From assembly GCA_048264105.1 (NCBI GenBank), contig JBLXDJ010000006.1, positions 62,001 through 126,000 on the forward strand: a stretch of DNA of 64,000 bases, given 5' to 3'. Positions within the stretch are counted from its first letter, which is position 1, and every line of letters begins with the position of its first letter. The position numbers were made by a program, and so were the translations under genes. The notes under the pieces were generated by a model, which was not told the DNA's origin, did no database searches, and saw only the letters and a program-made list of their open reading frames with translations. This DNA comes from Oceanospirillum sp048264105. Lineage in GTDB: Bacteria > Pseudomonadota > Gammaproteobacteria > Pseudomonadales > Halomonadaceae. Shown piece by piece: positions 27,115 through 35,801 of the stretch.

Positions 27115-28305
27115 ATGTCGGTAAAATTAGAAGTCAAAAATCTCTATAAAATCTTTGGCGAATCCCCCGCTAAAGCCCTTTCCCTACTTGATCAGGGCGT
27201 CAACAAAGACGATATCTTTGCTGAAACCGGTCAAACGGTTGGCGTAAAAGATGCCAGCCTCTCGATCAATGAAGGCGAAATCTTCGTCATCATGGGCCTC
27301 TCAGGCTCTGGCAAATCCACTCTGGTTCGCTTACTTAACCGCCTGATTGAGCCCACCCGGGGTCATGTCCTGATCGACGGCGAAGACATTGCGGCAATGA
27401 ATGATGACCAACTACGCGATGTTCGCCGTAAAAAGATCAGCATGGTCTTTCAGTCCTTTGCACTGATGCCTCACATGAGCGTATTGGATAACGCCGCCTT
27501 CGGCCTGGAACTGGCTGGTGAAGCCGTTGCCGTGCGTCACGAGAAAGCCCGGGATGCACTGAATCAGGTTGGCCTGTCAGCCCATGCAGACTCTTATCCT
27601 GATGAACTGTCCGGTGGTATGCAGCAGCGCGTCGGCCTTGCCCGCGCACTGGCCAACAACCCCGACGTGATGCTGATGGATGAAGCCTTCTCCGCACTGG
27701 ATCCCCTGATCCGTACCGAGATGCAGGATGAACTGCTCAAACTACAGGCCGAGCACCAGCGCACTATTGTCTTTATCTCTCACGATCTGGATGAAGCGAT
27801 GCGTATCGGTGATCGCATCGCCATTATGCAGGGGGGCGAAGTGGTTCAGGTCGGCACTCCGGATGAGATTCTGCACAATCCGGCTAACGACTATGTTCGC
27901 TCCTTCTTCAAAGGCGTCGATGTTTCCAACGTCTTCAGCGCCAAAGATATCGCCCGTAAAACTCAGGTCACCATCGTTCGTAAAGACTCCAGCGAAGGCC
28001 TGCGTGCCGGTCTGAAACTCCTGCAGGATAACGATCGCGACTACGGCTATGTCATCGACAAACTGGGTAAGTTTATCGGTGTGGTTTCTGTCGACTCCCT
28101 GAAAGAGGTCATCAACACCGACCTGAAACTGGAGCAGGCTCTGCTGACAGAACCGGAACCTGTAGCGGCTGAAACCTCCATCAGCGATCTAATCGGCCTC
28201 GTCGCCAAAACCGGTTATGCCGTACCCGTCATTGATGAACAGCAGAAATATCTGGGCAATATCAGCAAAGGCCGCCTGCTGGAAACGCTGGATAGAGAGA
28301 TATAA
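27115..28305 (+). CDS. proV: Glycine betaine/proline ABC transporter ATPase ProV
   Basis: A 396-residue ATPase of the osmoprotectant transporter. Walker A is GLSGSGKST (residues 61-69), the signature is LSGGMQQRVG, and Walker B is VMLMDEAFSALDP. A pair of CBS domains fills the C-terminal 120 residues, which in this family sense ionic strength or membrane state. The N-terminal YKIFGESPAKALSLLDQG is the ProV pattern that precedes the ATPase core. proW follows after 46 bases. The substrate could be glycine betaine, proline or related methylated compounds such as choline or DMSP in a marine organism. Confidence 0.95.
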   Translation: MSVKLEVKNLYKIFGESPAKALSLLDQGVNKDDIFAETGQTVGVKDASLSINEGEIFVIMGLSGSGKSTLVRLLNRLIEPTRGHVLIDGEDIAAMNDDQLRDVRRKKISMVFQSFALMPHMSVLDNAAFGLELAGEAVAVRHEKARDALNQVGLSAHADSYPDELSGGMQQRVGLARALANNPDVMLMDEAFSALDPLIRTEMQDELLKLQAEHQRTIVFISHDLDEAMRIGDRIAIMQGGEVVQVGTPDEILHNPANDYVRSFFKGVDVSNVFSAKDIARKTQVTIVRKDSSEGLRAGLKLLQDNDRDYGYVIDKLGKFIGVVSVDSLKEVINTDLKLEQALLTEPEPVAAETSISDLIGLVAKTGYAVPVIDEQQKYLGNISKGRLLETLDREI

Positions 28306-28351
28306 GAATGGGCATCGTGAGTTATAAGAATAAGCAGCGGGAAATATCATT

Positions 28352-29446
28352 ATGAGTACTGAAAACAATCCTTTTGCAGCGGATGCTCAGACCACAGACG
28401 CAGACAACCCGTTCGCCAGCCCTGAACCCGCAGACAATCCCTGGGGTAACGCCGAGCGCTCTTCAGAAGAAGTGACCGGCAGCGAAGCCTGGCTGAACGA
28501 AGATGTTGCAGCTGTGGTGGAAGATCAGATCTCCATGGCTGACCCGTTCGCTCAGGCATGGATTCCACTGGAAGGCTGGGTCGAAAATGCGCTGGAGTGG
28601 GTGGTGGGCAACTTCCGACCTTTCTTCACCGCTATTAAAGCACCTATCGACGCAACGCTGACCTCCATCGATACCCTGCTGAATGCCGCGCATCCGTTTC
28701 TGATGATCGCTATTTTCGGCCTGCTCGCCTGGCAGCTGGCCAATAAGCGTCTGGCCATCGGCACCGTCATCAGCCTGATGATTCTGGGTGGTATTGGCGC
28801 GTGGAGCGAAGCGATGACAACCCTGTCGCTGGTACTGACCTCGGTCTTCTTCTGCGCCTTGCTGGGCTTACCTCTGGGTATCCTTATGGCCCGCAGCGAG
28901 AAGGTGAATCATGTACTTCGCCCGACACTGGATGCGATGCAGACGACACCGGCTTTTGTTTATCTGGTGCCCATCGTGATGCTGTTCGGTATCGGTAACG
29001 TACCGGGTGTTGTGGTGACCATTATCTTTGCCATGCCACCGATTATCCGTCTGACGAACCTGGGTATTCGTCAGGTCCCGGGAGATCTGATCGAAGCCGC
29101 CAACTCCTTTGGCGCACACCCCCGCCAGATGCTGTTCAAAGTTCAGCTGCCCCTGGCGATGCCAACCATCATGGCCGGTGTCAACCAGACCCTGATGCTG
29201 TGCCTGTCGATGGTGGTGATTGCATCCATGATCTCAGTGGGCGGCTTAGGTCTGATGGTACTTCGTGGTATTGGCCGTCTGGATATCGGACTCGCCACCG
29301 TTGGTGGTGTCGGCATTGTGATTCTGGCCATTATTCTGGATCGCATGACTCAGGCTCTGGGTCAGGATGCCCGCAGCCGTGGTGTTCGTCACTGGTACGA
29401 AGCAGGCCCCGTGGGCATAGCCCGCCGACTGATTGGCCGCTCGTAA
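28352..29446 (+). CDS. proW: Glycine betaine/proline ABC transporter permease ProW
   Basis: A 364-residue permease. The first ~60 residues are hydrophilic and repeat NPFA/NPWG motifs (NNPFA at 5, DNPFASPEPADNPWG at about 22-36), like the unusual N-terminal tail of E. coli ProW. The following segment WIPLEGWVENALEWVV leads into about six to seven transmembrane helices. The EAA loop that contacts ProV is near residues 245-265 (EAANSFGAHPRQML). It is transcribed with proV. Confidence 0.94.
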   Translation: MSTENNPFAADAQTTDADNPFASPEPADNPWGNAERSSEEVTGSEAWLNEDVAAVVEDQISMADPFAQAWIPLEGWVENALEWVVGNFRPFFTAIKAPIDATLTSIDTLLNAAHPFLMIAIFGLLAWQLANKRLAIGTVISLMILGGIGAWSEAMTTLSLVLTSVFFCALLGLPLGILMARSEKVNHVLRPTLDAMQTTPAFVYLVPIVMLFGIGNVPGVVVTIIFAMPPIIRLTNLGIRQVPGDLIEAANSFGAHPRQMLFKVQLPLAMPTIMAGVNQTLMLCLSMVVIASMISVGGLGLMVLRGIGRLDIGLATVGGVGIVILAIILDRMTQALGQDARSRGVRHWYEAGPVGIARRLIGRS

Positions 29447-29491
29447 GCAGCGCCATTAGTTTCAGAGACCGTACTCAGACAACAGATTTCA

Positions 29492-29511
29492 GGTCAGCAC
29501 CTTTGCTGACC
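29492..29511 (+). promoter_or_regulatory. Small hairpin between proW and proX
   Basis: GGTCAGC, a 6-base loop and GCTGACC form a perfect 7-bp stem in the 145-base proW-proX gap. No T-run follows. Such a stem could protect or uncouple the proX message, as the binding protein is usually made in excess. Confidence 0.35.
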
Positions 29512-29591
29512 ATAGCCAGCCCTTATTTCATGGGACTGAGCTAAAACCAAGATACCGATAAATAAGAAAAGCAAAAAATGGAGATGCACAC

Positions 29592-30593
29592 ATGAAACCA
29601 ATGAAGAAAAGCCTGATGACGGCACTGGCACTCAGCACCACTATCGCCAGCGGTGCAGCACTGGCCGATGGCCATCTGCCAGGTGAAGGTATTAAAGTTC
29701 AGGCCGTTCACAGCCCGATTGCTGAAGAAAAATTCCAGACCGTTGTTGTTAACAAGGCACTGGAAAAACTGGGCTACGACGTTCAGCCGATTAAAGAAGT
29801 GGATTACAGCGCGGCCTACACCGCGATCGCAAACGGCGACATCACCTATATGGCGGTAAACTGGTTCCCGCTGCACAACGGCATGTATGCCAATGCCGGT
29901 GGCGACGACAAGTTCTACCGTAAAGGCACCTACATCAGCGGTGCTGCTCAGGGTTACCTGATCGACAAGAAAACAGCGGACAAATACGGCATCACCAAAA
30001 TCACCGATCTGAAAGATCCTAAACTGGCTAAGCTGTTTGATACCGATGGCGACGGCAAAGCGGATCTGACCGGTTGTCAGGCGGGCTGGGGTTGTGAAGG
30101 TGTGATTGAACACCAGCTGACCGAGTTCAAACTGCGCGACTCAATTACCCACAAACAGGGTCAGTACGCCGCGATTATTTCCGACACCATCGCACGCTTT
30201 AACGATGGCGAACCCGTGCTGTACTACACCTGGACCCCTTACTGGGTATCCGGCAAGCTGGTTCCGGGTAAAGACGTGACCTGGTTGGAAGTACCTTACT
30301 CCGCTAACCCGAACGGCACAGACACTGAACTGCCTAACGGTAAAAACTACGGTTTCGACATCAACTCTGAGCGCATCGTTGCCAACAAAGAGTGGGCAGA
30401 AGCCAACCCGGCTGCAGCAAAACTGTTCCAGATCATGAAGCTGCCGATCAACGCGGTAAGTGCTGAGAACATGATGATCAGCAACGGTCAGGATTCTGTT
30501 AAAGATATTGAGCGTCACGCGGATCAGTGGATTCAGGCAAACCAGAAGAAATTCGACCAGTGGATCAAAGTGGCTAAAAAAGCCGCTAAATAA
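29592..30593 (+). CDS. proX: Glycine betaine-binding periplasmic protein ProX
   Basis: A 333-residue substrate-binding protein with a signal peptide (residues 1-25, ending SGAALA). The ProX features are present: the NWFPLHN, GWGCE and TWTPYW tryptophans that form the aromatic cage around the quaternary amine, and the DTDGDGKADLTGC loop, which E. coli ProX also has. It delivers betaine-type solutes to ProVW. Its length and C-terminal IDKWIKVAKKAAK-like tail are normal. Two hairpins follow, the second a clear terminator. Confidence 0.95.
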   Translation: MKPMKKSLMTALALSTTIASGAALADGHLPGEGIKVQAVHSPIAEEKFQTVVVNKALEKLGYDVQPIKEVDYSAAYTAIANGDITYMAVNWFPLHNGMYANAGGDDKFYRKGTYISGAAQGYLIDKKTADKYGITKITDLKDPKLAKLFDTDGDGKADLTGCQAGWGCEGVIEHQLTEFKLRDSITHKQGQYAAIISDTIARFNDGEPVLYYTWTPYWVSGKLVPGKDVTWLEVPYSANPNGTDTELPNGKNYGFDINSERIVANKEWAEANPAAAKLFQIMKLPINAVSAENMMISNGQDSVKDIERHADQWIQANQKKFDQWIKVAKKAAK

Positions 30594-30621
30594 ACGTCCC
30601 GGGTTTAATTTCCCACCGTTT

Positions 30622-30657
30622 GCAGCGGCATAAAAGCCTCCACCTTTATGTCGCTGC
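30622..30657 (+). promoter_or_regulatory. Stable hairpin downstream of proX
   Basis: GCAGCGGCATAAAAG and CTTTATGTCGCTGC pair over 13-14 bp around a 7-base loop. With no T-run it is not a classical terminator. It stands just before one and may protect the 3' end of the proX message. Confidence 0.45.
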
Positions 30658-30661
30658 TGCT

Positions 30662-30694
30662 AACCCTCATCTCCGGATGGGGGTTTTCTTTTTC
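30662..30694 (+). terminator. Rho-independent terminator after proVWX
   Basis: AACCCTCATC, loop TCCG and GATGGGGGTT (10 bp with one G-T pair) followed by TTCTTTTTC. Confidence 0.85.
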
Positions 30695-30836
30695 AGCCTC
30701 CGAGTTTTTTACTCCGAACATCCTGCTTAAGCCCCTGTTTTGAGTGCAGGTATCTCATCCCTTGGTTACACTTAACGCCCTGCTGATAACTTTTAAGTTT
30801 CCGCCATCGACTCTTGCTGATAAAACAGGCTAAGCC

Positions 30837-31877
30837 ATGGAAAATGTTTGGTTTTTTATTATCTTTGCCACCATCATCGTGGTGCTTTTTGACTTTACCA
30901 ATGGCTTTCATGACGCCTCAAATATGGTCGCCTCGGTTATCGCCAGCCGCTCGATGACACCCGCCCAGTCGGTACTCATTGTCGGCACCTTCACATTTCT
31001 CGGGCCGGTGCTGGGCGGTACTGCCGTTGCGAATACCATCGGTAAATTTGTCACCCTTGATGATCTGCCTGCCCAACTCTCTCTCACCGTGGTGATCTGC
31101 GGTTTATTTGCCGCCACAGCCTGGAACTTTATTACCTGGTGGCGCGGTCTGCCCTCTTCCTCATCTCATGCTCTGGTGGGTGGCTTAGCCGGTGTGGTCG
31201 TAGTTGCCGTAGGGCCGGATCATGTGGTCTGGGGCTTCAGTCAACTGGCAGAAGGTCATGTCACTGGCGTTACCAAAGTGTTGCTGGCTCTTTTCCTGTC
31301 ACCTTTGGCAGGGTTCTGGTTTGGCTATATTCTGCACCGCATCTCTTTAGTGCTGCTGCGGGCGGCAAGCCCTATGATCAACCGGGAACTGAGAGCAGCA
31401 CAGTGGATCTCCACTGCAGGTCTCTCTTTTGCCCACGGGGCGAACGATGCCCAGAAAAGCATGGGCATCCTGACCCTGTGTCTGGTGCTGAGCGGCCAGA
31501 TCGAAACCTTTGAGGTTCCCTTCTGGGTCATCGCGGTCTGTGCCACCGCCATCACCCTTGGCACCATTATGGGAGGCTGGAAAATCGTGCGTACACTGGC
31601 ATTTTCCATCTATAAGATCCGGCCATTGCATGCCCTGAATTCTCAGATCACATCCGGTGGCGTTGTCTTTCTGGCATCCATGATCGGCGCACCGGTCTCC
31701 ACCACTCACGTAGTTTCCTCTTCTATTATGGGTATTGGTGCTTCCGAGCGCCCCCATGCGGTACGCTGGAAAAAAGCAAAAGAGATCGCCATTACCTGGC
31801 TATTGACCATTCCCGGCTCTGCCGCCGTTGCTATGCTCGCTTACGCATTTTTAAAACTCACCGGCCTGAGCGCCTGA
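30837..31877 (+). CDS. pit: PiT-family inorganic phosphate transporter
   Basis: A 346-residue integral membrane protein of the PiT family, a low-affinity phosphate (metal-phosphate) symporter. The duplicated family signature is clear: GFHDASNMVASVIASRSMTP in the first half (about residues 24-43) and SFAHGANDAQKSMGILTL in the second (about 197-214). About ten transmembrane segments are present. The PhoU-like gene begins 19 bases downstream, a pairing known for many Pit systems. The order here is pit first, then the regulator, the reverse of many operons. Confidence 0.93.
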   Translation: MENVWFFIIFATIIVVLFDFTNGFHDASNMVASVIASRSMTPAQSVLIVGTFTFLGPVLGGTAVANTIGKFVTLDDLPAQLSLTVVICGLFAATAWNFITWWRGLPSSSSHALVGGLAGVVVVAVGPDHVVWGFSQLAEGHVTGVTKVLLALFLSPLAGFWFGYILHRISLVLLRAASPMINRELRAAQWISTAGLSFAHGANDAQKSMGILTLCLVLSGQIETFEVPFWVIAVCATAITLGTIMGGWKIVRTLAFSIYKIRPLHALNSQITSGGVVFLASMIGAPVSTTHVVSSSIMGIGASERPHAVRWKKAKEIAITWLLTIPGSAAVAMLAYAFLKLTGLSA

Positions 31878-31896
31878 CAGGGACAGATTGAAGACT

Positions 31897-32592
31897 ATGA
31901 CCGACAAACCCACTGAACACACCCCGCTGAAACAGGCACAGCAAACCCGACCTCAGGTGAAAAAGCCGGGACTCTTCCAGCGCCTGATCAACCGGATGAT
32001 TCCGACCCCGGCGGATTTCTTTGCTCTGCTGGCTGAGCAGAGCGCCATGGTGACCGAAACCCTGCGTAACCTTGATCTGTACATGCATCAGAGCGATACC
32101 CAGACCGCCAATATCCTGTCTGAAGATGAGCACGCAGCCGACTCCCTGAAGATCCGTAACCTGCACCAGCTTAACCGCGCCTTCTCGACACCTATCGACC
32201 GGGAAGATATCTATCGCTCCATTGAGGCACTGGACTGGATCATCACCCACTGCAAAAGCACCATCAATGAGATGCTGGATCTTGATATCCCCCCCGATGA
32301 GCACATGCAGGCGATCACCGCAGAGCTCCTGAAAGGCTCCGAAGCGATGCAACGGGGCTTTGAAGCCCTGTCGGTTTATCCTGCCGGAGCCGAGGCTGAA
32401 GCCCACGCAGCCCGGCACTCAACCCGCAAAATTGAACGCCTCTACCGGCACAGTCTGGCAGAACTTTTTCAGGGTGATGTCACCACCGAAATGCTGAAAA
32501 AACGTGAGATCTATCACCACCTGATGGATGGCTCACGCCGGTTACATGCAGCGGCAAATATCCTGCACGATATTATGGTGAAACTGGTCTGA
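31897..32592 (+). CDS. PhoU-like DUF47 (TIGR00153) protein
   Basis: A 231-residue helical cytoplasmic protein of the DUF47/TIGR00153 family, distantly related to PhoU and usually encoded with Pit transporters. The pattern FFALLAEQSAMVTETLRNLDLYM is followed by EDEHAADSLKIRNLHQLNRAFSTPIDREDIYRSIEALD, the conserved Asp/Glu-rich segment that binds metals in PhoU-type folds. I use ATG 31897; a TTG three codons upstream lies nearer to AGGGA and is an alternative. It presumably modulates the adjacent Pit permease. Confidence 0.88.
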   Translation: MTDKPTEHTPLKQAQQTRPQVKKPGLFQRLINRMIPTPADFFALLAEQSAMVTETLRNLDLYMHQSDTQTANILSEDEHAADSLKIRNLHQLNRAFSTPIDREDIYRSIEALDWIITHCKSTINEMLDLDIPPDEHMQAITAELLKGSEAMQRGFEALSVYPAGAEAEAHAARHSTRKIERLYRHSLAELFQGDVTTEMLKKREIYHHLMDGSRRLHAAANILHDIMVKLV

Positions 32593-32715
32593 TAAAGCGC
32601 CGGATCCGGCCAAAACCGTTGCGGGCGGGCGGGCAAATACTTATGATGCCTGCCCTGTTTTCTCTTTGTGCTTGGCGCTTTGCTGCTGAGTCTTTTGCCT
32701 GAATGAGTTATCTCC

Positions 32716-34065
32716 ATGCCTGCTAAAAAGCCGTCACGATCTCCAAAAAGAGCCCCTGCAAAAAATGCCGGTCGCCCCTCTGCCTCCGGCCGTATTCATA
32801 AAGGCCGTAACAGCACAGGCCGTCCGCAACAGGGCGGAGGCTCCCGTGGTCGCGCAAACAGCATCGCCCCATCTTCTTTCAATACCGTTGTCACGGCCCT
32901 GCTGACCGATGTGCTGCATAACAAAAAAGCACTGGATCGCAGCTACGCCTATCACTTCTCCCGCAATGAGATGACGCCGATTGAGCAGGGGCGTATCGTT
33001 AATGCCACCGGCGATATTATCCGCCGTCTGAACTTCTACCTGTTTATTGCTGAGCTGGACGACGAACTCGACGAAAAAGCGCCTGAGCGTCTGCTGCTTG
33101 CATGGCTGACAGAACAGGGTCGCGCTCCGAAACATCAGGCTAAAGGCAAAAAAACCGGCTTCACTATTGATAAGCGCCGGGTTGAAGAAGCGAACCAATG
33201 GCCGCTGTTAAAAGATGGCTGCCCGGAATGGCTGGATAAACTGGGACAGGGACAATTAGGCCGCAATTGGCCGGAGCAACGTGAATTTCTGGCACAGGCA
33301 CCGCTGCGCTACATTCGCGTTAACCAGCTGAAAGGCAGTCGGGATCAGCTGCAGAAGCAACTGCGTACCGAGCAGATCCCCAGCGAACTGGTTGAAAAAC
33401 ACCCTGACGCTCTGATCATTCGTGGTGACGTCCCTCTGTTCCGCAGCAAAAGCTTCCACGATGGCTGGTTTGAACAGCAGGATCTGGGCTCACAATATAT
33501 TGCCCGCATGCTGAATCCCAAGCCCGGCATGCTGACTGTTGATGCCTGCGCCGGCACCGGCGGTAAAACCCTGCATATCGCAGCCCTGATGCAGAACAAA
33601 GGCCGCATCATCGCGATGGACGTAGAGCAACGTAAGCTGGATCAGCTGCGTAAGCGCGCTAAACGCACCGGCGTAAATAACCTGGAAACCCGCCTGATCG
33701 AATCTTCCACCCAGATCAAGCGTCTGCGCGCCAGTGCTGACCGTGTTCTGCTGGATGTTCCCTGCTCCGGTGTCGGTGTTCTGCGCCGCAACCCGGAAGC
33801 CAAATGGAATCCGCTGTTTGACGATCTGGAGCAGCTTTGCGCAACCCAGCAGGATATTCTCCAGCGGTACAGCAAAATGGCAAAGGTCGGTGGCGAAGTG
33901 GTTTATGCCACCTGCAGTATTCTGCCTCAGGAAAATCAGGATCAGATCGCCCACTTCCTGCAAAACTGCAGTGGTGCATTTGAGCTGCTGGAAGAGAAAA
34001 CGATTCATCCTTCCATGATGAACAGCGATGGCTTTTATATGGCGCGCCTGAAACGCACCGCTTAA
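32716..34065 (+). CDS. RsmB/NOP-family rRNA m5C methyltransferase
   Basis: A 449-residue RNA cytosine-5 methyltransferase. The first ~60 residues are very basic (KPSRSPKRAPAKNAGRP), probably for RNA contact. A helical domain follows (about 60-110). The SAM site is VDACAGTGGKTLHIAAL, and the two catalytic cysteines are in VPCSGVGVLRRNPEAKW and ATCSILPQENQDQI. It is more like the second RsmB-type protein found in pseudomonads than E. coli RsmB itself, so I give no symbol. Its exact rRNA target cannot be told. Confidence 0.88.
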   Translation: MPAKKPSRSPKRAPAKNAGRPSASGRIHKGRNSTGRPQQGGGSRGRANSIAPSSFNTVVTALLTDVLHNKKALDRSYAYHFSRNEMTPIEQGRIVNATGDIIRRLNFYLFIAELDDELDEKAPERLLLAWLTEQGRAPKHQAKGKKTGFTIDKRRVEEANQWPLLKDGCPEWLDKLGQGQLGRNWPEQREFLAQAPLRYIRVNQLKGSRDQLQKQLRTEQIPSELVEKHPDALIIRGDVPLFRSKSFHDGWFEQQDLGSQYIARMLNPKPGMLTVDACAGTGGKTLHIAALMQNKGRIIAMDVEQRKLDQLRKRAKRTGVNNLETRLIESSTQIKRLRASADRVLLDVPCSGVGVLRRNPEAKWNPLFDDLEQLCATQQDILQRYSKMAKVGGEVVYATCSILPQENQDQIAHFLQNCSGAFELLEEKTIHPSMMNSDGFYMARLKRTA

Positions 34066-34164
34066 GCGTCCGCTGGTTTGATCCGGTGACGCCCTGAAAC
34101 CGTAAAGCCACCGGAACAAAACGCTGAAAAGCCCGACACCTGAGTCAGATGTAAAGGAACTGAT

Positions 34165-34848
34165 ATGGAACGCTTTGACCAGATCTACCAGAGAGCCGCA
34201 GAACGCAAAGGTGGTGAAGCAGCACTGGAAGCATTACTGCCGGACACCCTGAGCCGCGAAGCACTGGCAAGTCTGGATGACAGCCGTTATCTGGCACAGT
34301 TTTCCAAATCGATCTTTCAGTCCGGTTTCGTATGGCGTGTGGTGGAACAGAAGTGGCTGGACTTTGAAGAACACTTTTTCAATTTTGAACCGGACACCCT
34401 GCTGCTGCTCAGCGATGAACAGTGGGAGCAGAAAGCCAAAGACCCGAAGATTATCCGCAATCTGACCAAGGTGATGACCATCAAGCACAACGCTCAGATG
34501 ATCTATGACCTGCAGTTTGAGCATAAGAGCTTTGCCAACTTTATCGCCAACTGGCCGGAAGAGGATATCGCCGGCCTTTGGCAATACCTGAAAAAACACG
34601 GCAAGCGACTGGGTGGCAACACCGGGCCTTACGCATTGCGCCAGCTGGGTGTGGATACCTTTATCTTCTCGAACGATGTCTGGGCTTATCTGAAAGCTCA
34701 CAAGATTGTCAGTGCCACCAGTCCGACCAGTAAGAAGGCGATGCAGGAAGCTCAGGATGCGTTCAACCAGTGGCGACAGGAATCGGGCCGCTCCCTTGCC
34801 GTCATCAGCCGAACTATTGCGATGGGCGTGGGTGAAAACTACCTCTGA
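34165..34848 (+). CDS. DNA-3-methyladenine glycosylase I family protein
   Basis: A 227-residue protein of the Tag/adenine-glycosylase helix-hairpin-helix family. The segment FSKSIFQSGFVWRVVEQKWLDF near residue 50 matches the Tag-type pocket region, and the C-terminal half has GPYALRQLGVDTFIFSNDVWAYL. It would excise 3-methyladenine from alkylated DNA. It is divergent from E. coli Tag: I do not see the Tag zinc cysteines and histidines. The activity is therefore less sure than the family. Confidence 0.8.
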   Translation: MERFDQIYQRAAERKGGEAALEALLPDTLSREALASLDDSRYLAQFSKSIFQSGFVWRVVEQKWLDFEEHFFNFEPDTLLLLSDEQWEQKAKDPKIIRNLTKVMTIKHNAQMIYDLQFEHKSFANFIANWPEEDIAGLWQYLKKHGKRLGGNTGPYALRQLGVDTFIFSNDVWAYLKAHKIVSATSPTSKKAMQEAQDAFNQWRQESGRSLAVISRTIAMGVGENYL

Positions 34849-34868
34849 TTAGCGATAGAGCCAGTATC

Positions 34869-34906
34869 AAAAAGGGTGACAATTAAAGATTGTCACCCTT
34901 TTTTAT
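34869..34906. terminator. Rho-independent terminator, convergent glycosylase and lysE
   Basis: AAAGGGTGACAAT and ATTGTCACCCTTT form a 13-bp stem with a T-run on the plus strand and an A-run before it. It lies between convergent genes and can serve both. Confidence 0.9.
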
Positions 34907-34966
34907 TTCCGGAACCGCTGTCATCAGAGGCGCGAATCATCTCAGAGCAATTTAATGCGGAACAAC

Positions 34967-35590
34967 TTAACGCAGAACGAAATAGACCGACAGCGCGGTT
35001 AAGGTCGCCATCATGATATTAAAACGCAGCCGGATCTTATCGGATGTCAGCAGGCGGCCAATGGCCATACCAAAACCCGCCCAGGCATTCTGCGTCAGAT
35101 TCATCACCATAAAGGCCACCAGAATAATCATCCCGATCGACTGCCAGTAATATTCCCCGGCCACAGAGAAAGCGGAAACCATCGACAGGGTCATTACCCA
35201 AGCCTTGGGGTTCAGATACTGAAACAGCGCCATCTGCGTAAAGCCAACAGGCTCAGCATCATCCTGTTTGCCGGTGTCATGGGCCGGGCTGCGTAAGATC
35301 TTCCACGCCAGCCAGATCAGATAAGCACCGCCAATAATTTTCAGGGCCGTATGCAGCACCGGCCACTGCTGAAAAAGAATCCCCAGCCCGGCGGCAACCA
35401 ACATAATCTGGCTGGCAGTCCCCAGGATAATGCCATACACCACAGGCAGAGCCCTGCGATAACCAAACTGCGCCCCTGTTGCCGTCAGAATAATATTATT
35501 CGGCCCCGGCGTGCCCGCCGCACTTAACACAAACAGCGCCACAGGCAGATAAAAGCCTTCCAGTGTGAATAAAAAACCGCCTGTTTCCAT
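34967..35590 (-). CDS. LysE/RhtB-family amino-acid exporter
   Basis: A 207-residue inner-membrane protein of the LysE/RhtB superfamily with about six hydrophobic segments. The family signature GTPGPNNIILTATGAQFGYR lies near residue 22. Members export amino acids or related metabolites. I chose ATG 35588-35590 because AGGAGAAGGAAG precedes it directly. A longer reading to 35668 adds 26 hydrophilic residues. It is divergent from a MocR-type regulator whose candidate operators fill the 211-base space, so it is the probable target of that regulator. The substrate is unknown. Confidence 0.88.
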   Translation of the reverse strand: METGGFLFTLEGFYLPVALFVLSAAGTPGPNNIILTATGAQFGYRRALPVVYGIILGTASQIMLVAAGLGILFQQWPVLHTALKIIGGAYLIWLAWKILRSPAHDTGKQDDAEPVGFTQMALFQYLNPKAWVMTLSMVSAFSVAGEYYWQSIGMIILVAFMVMNLTQNAWAGFGMAIGRLLTSDKIRLRFNIMMATLTALSVYFVLR

Positions 35591-35651
35591 CTTCCTTCTC
35601 CTGCATGACGTCATCTGGGCCATATCGTCAACACAGATACACCCAAATTGG

Positions 35652-35770
35652 TTATTGTCGCGATACAATCCTGCCCTTAAACTGCGTTTAAAACCCTTTG
35701 TATCGATCTGGTTGTCACTATAAATTCAGGGATACAATGGAATCAAACCTTTTATTGTCACCCATACAAT
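35652..35770. promoter_or_regulatory. Candidate MocR operator array between lysE and the mocR-type gene
   Basis: Four related copies of ATACAA: GATACAAT at 35662-35669 and 35731-35738, CATACAAT at 35763-35770, and the reverse TTGTATC at 35698-35704. TTATTGTC occurs at 35652-35659 and again exactly 100 bases later at 35752-35759, each followed by an ATACAAT within 3-4 bases. MocR regulators typically bind direct repeats near their own promoter. The repeats fill the divergent promoter region, so autoregulation and lysE control are likely. Confidence 0.55.
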
Positions 35771-35801
35771 TACGATAAAACGCCAGAGATAAGCCAACAT
35801 C

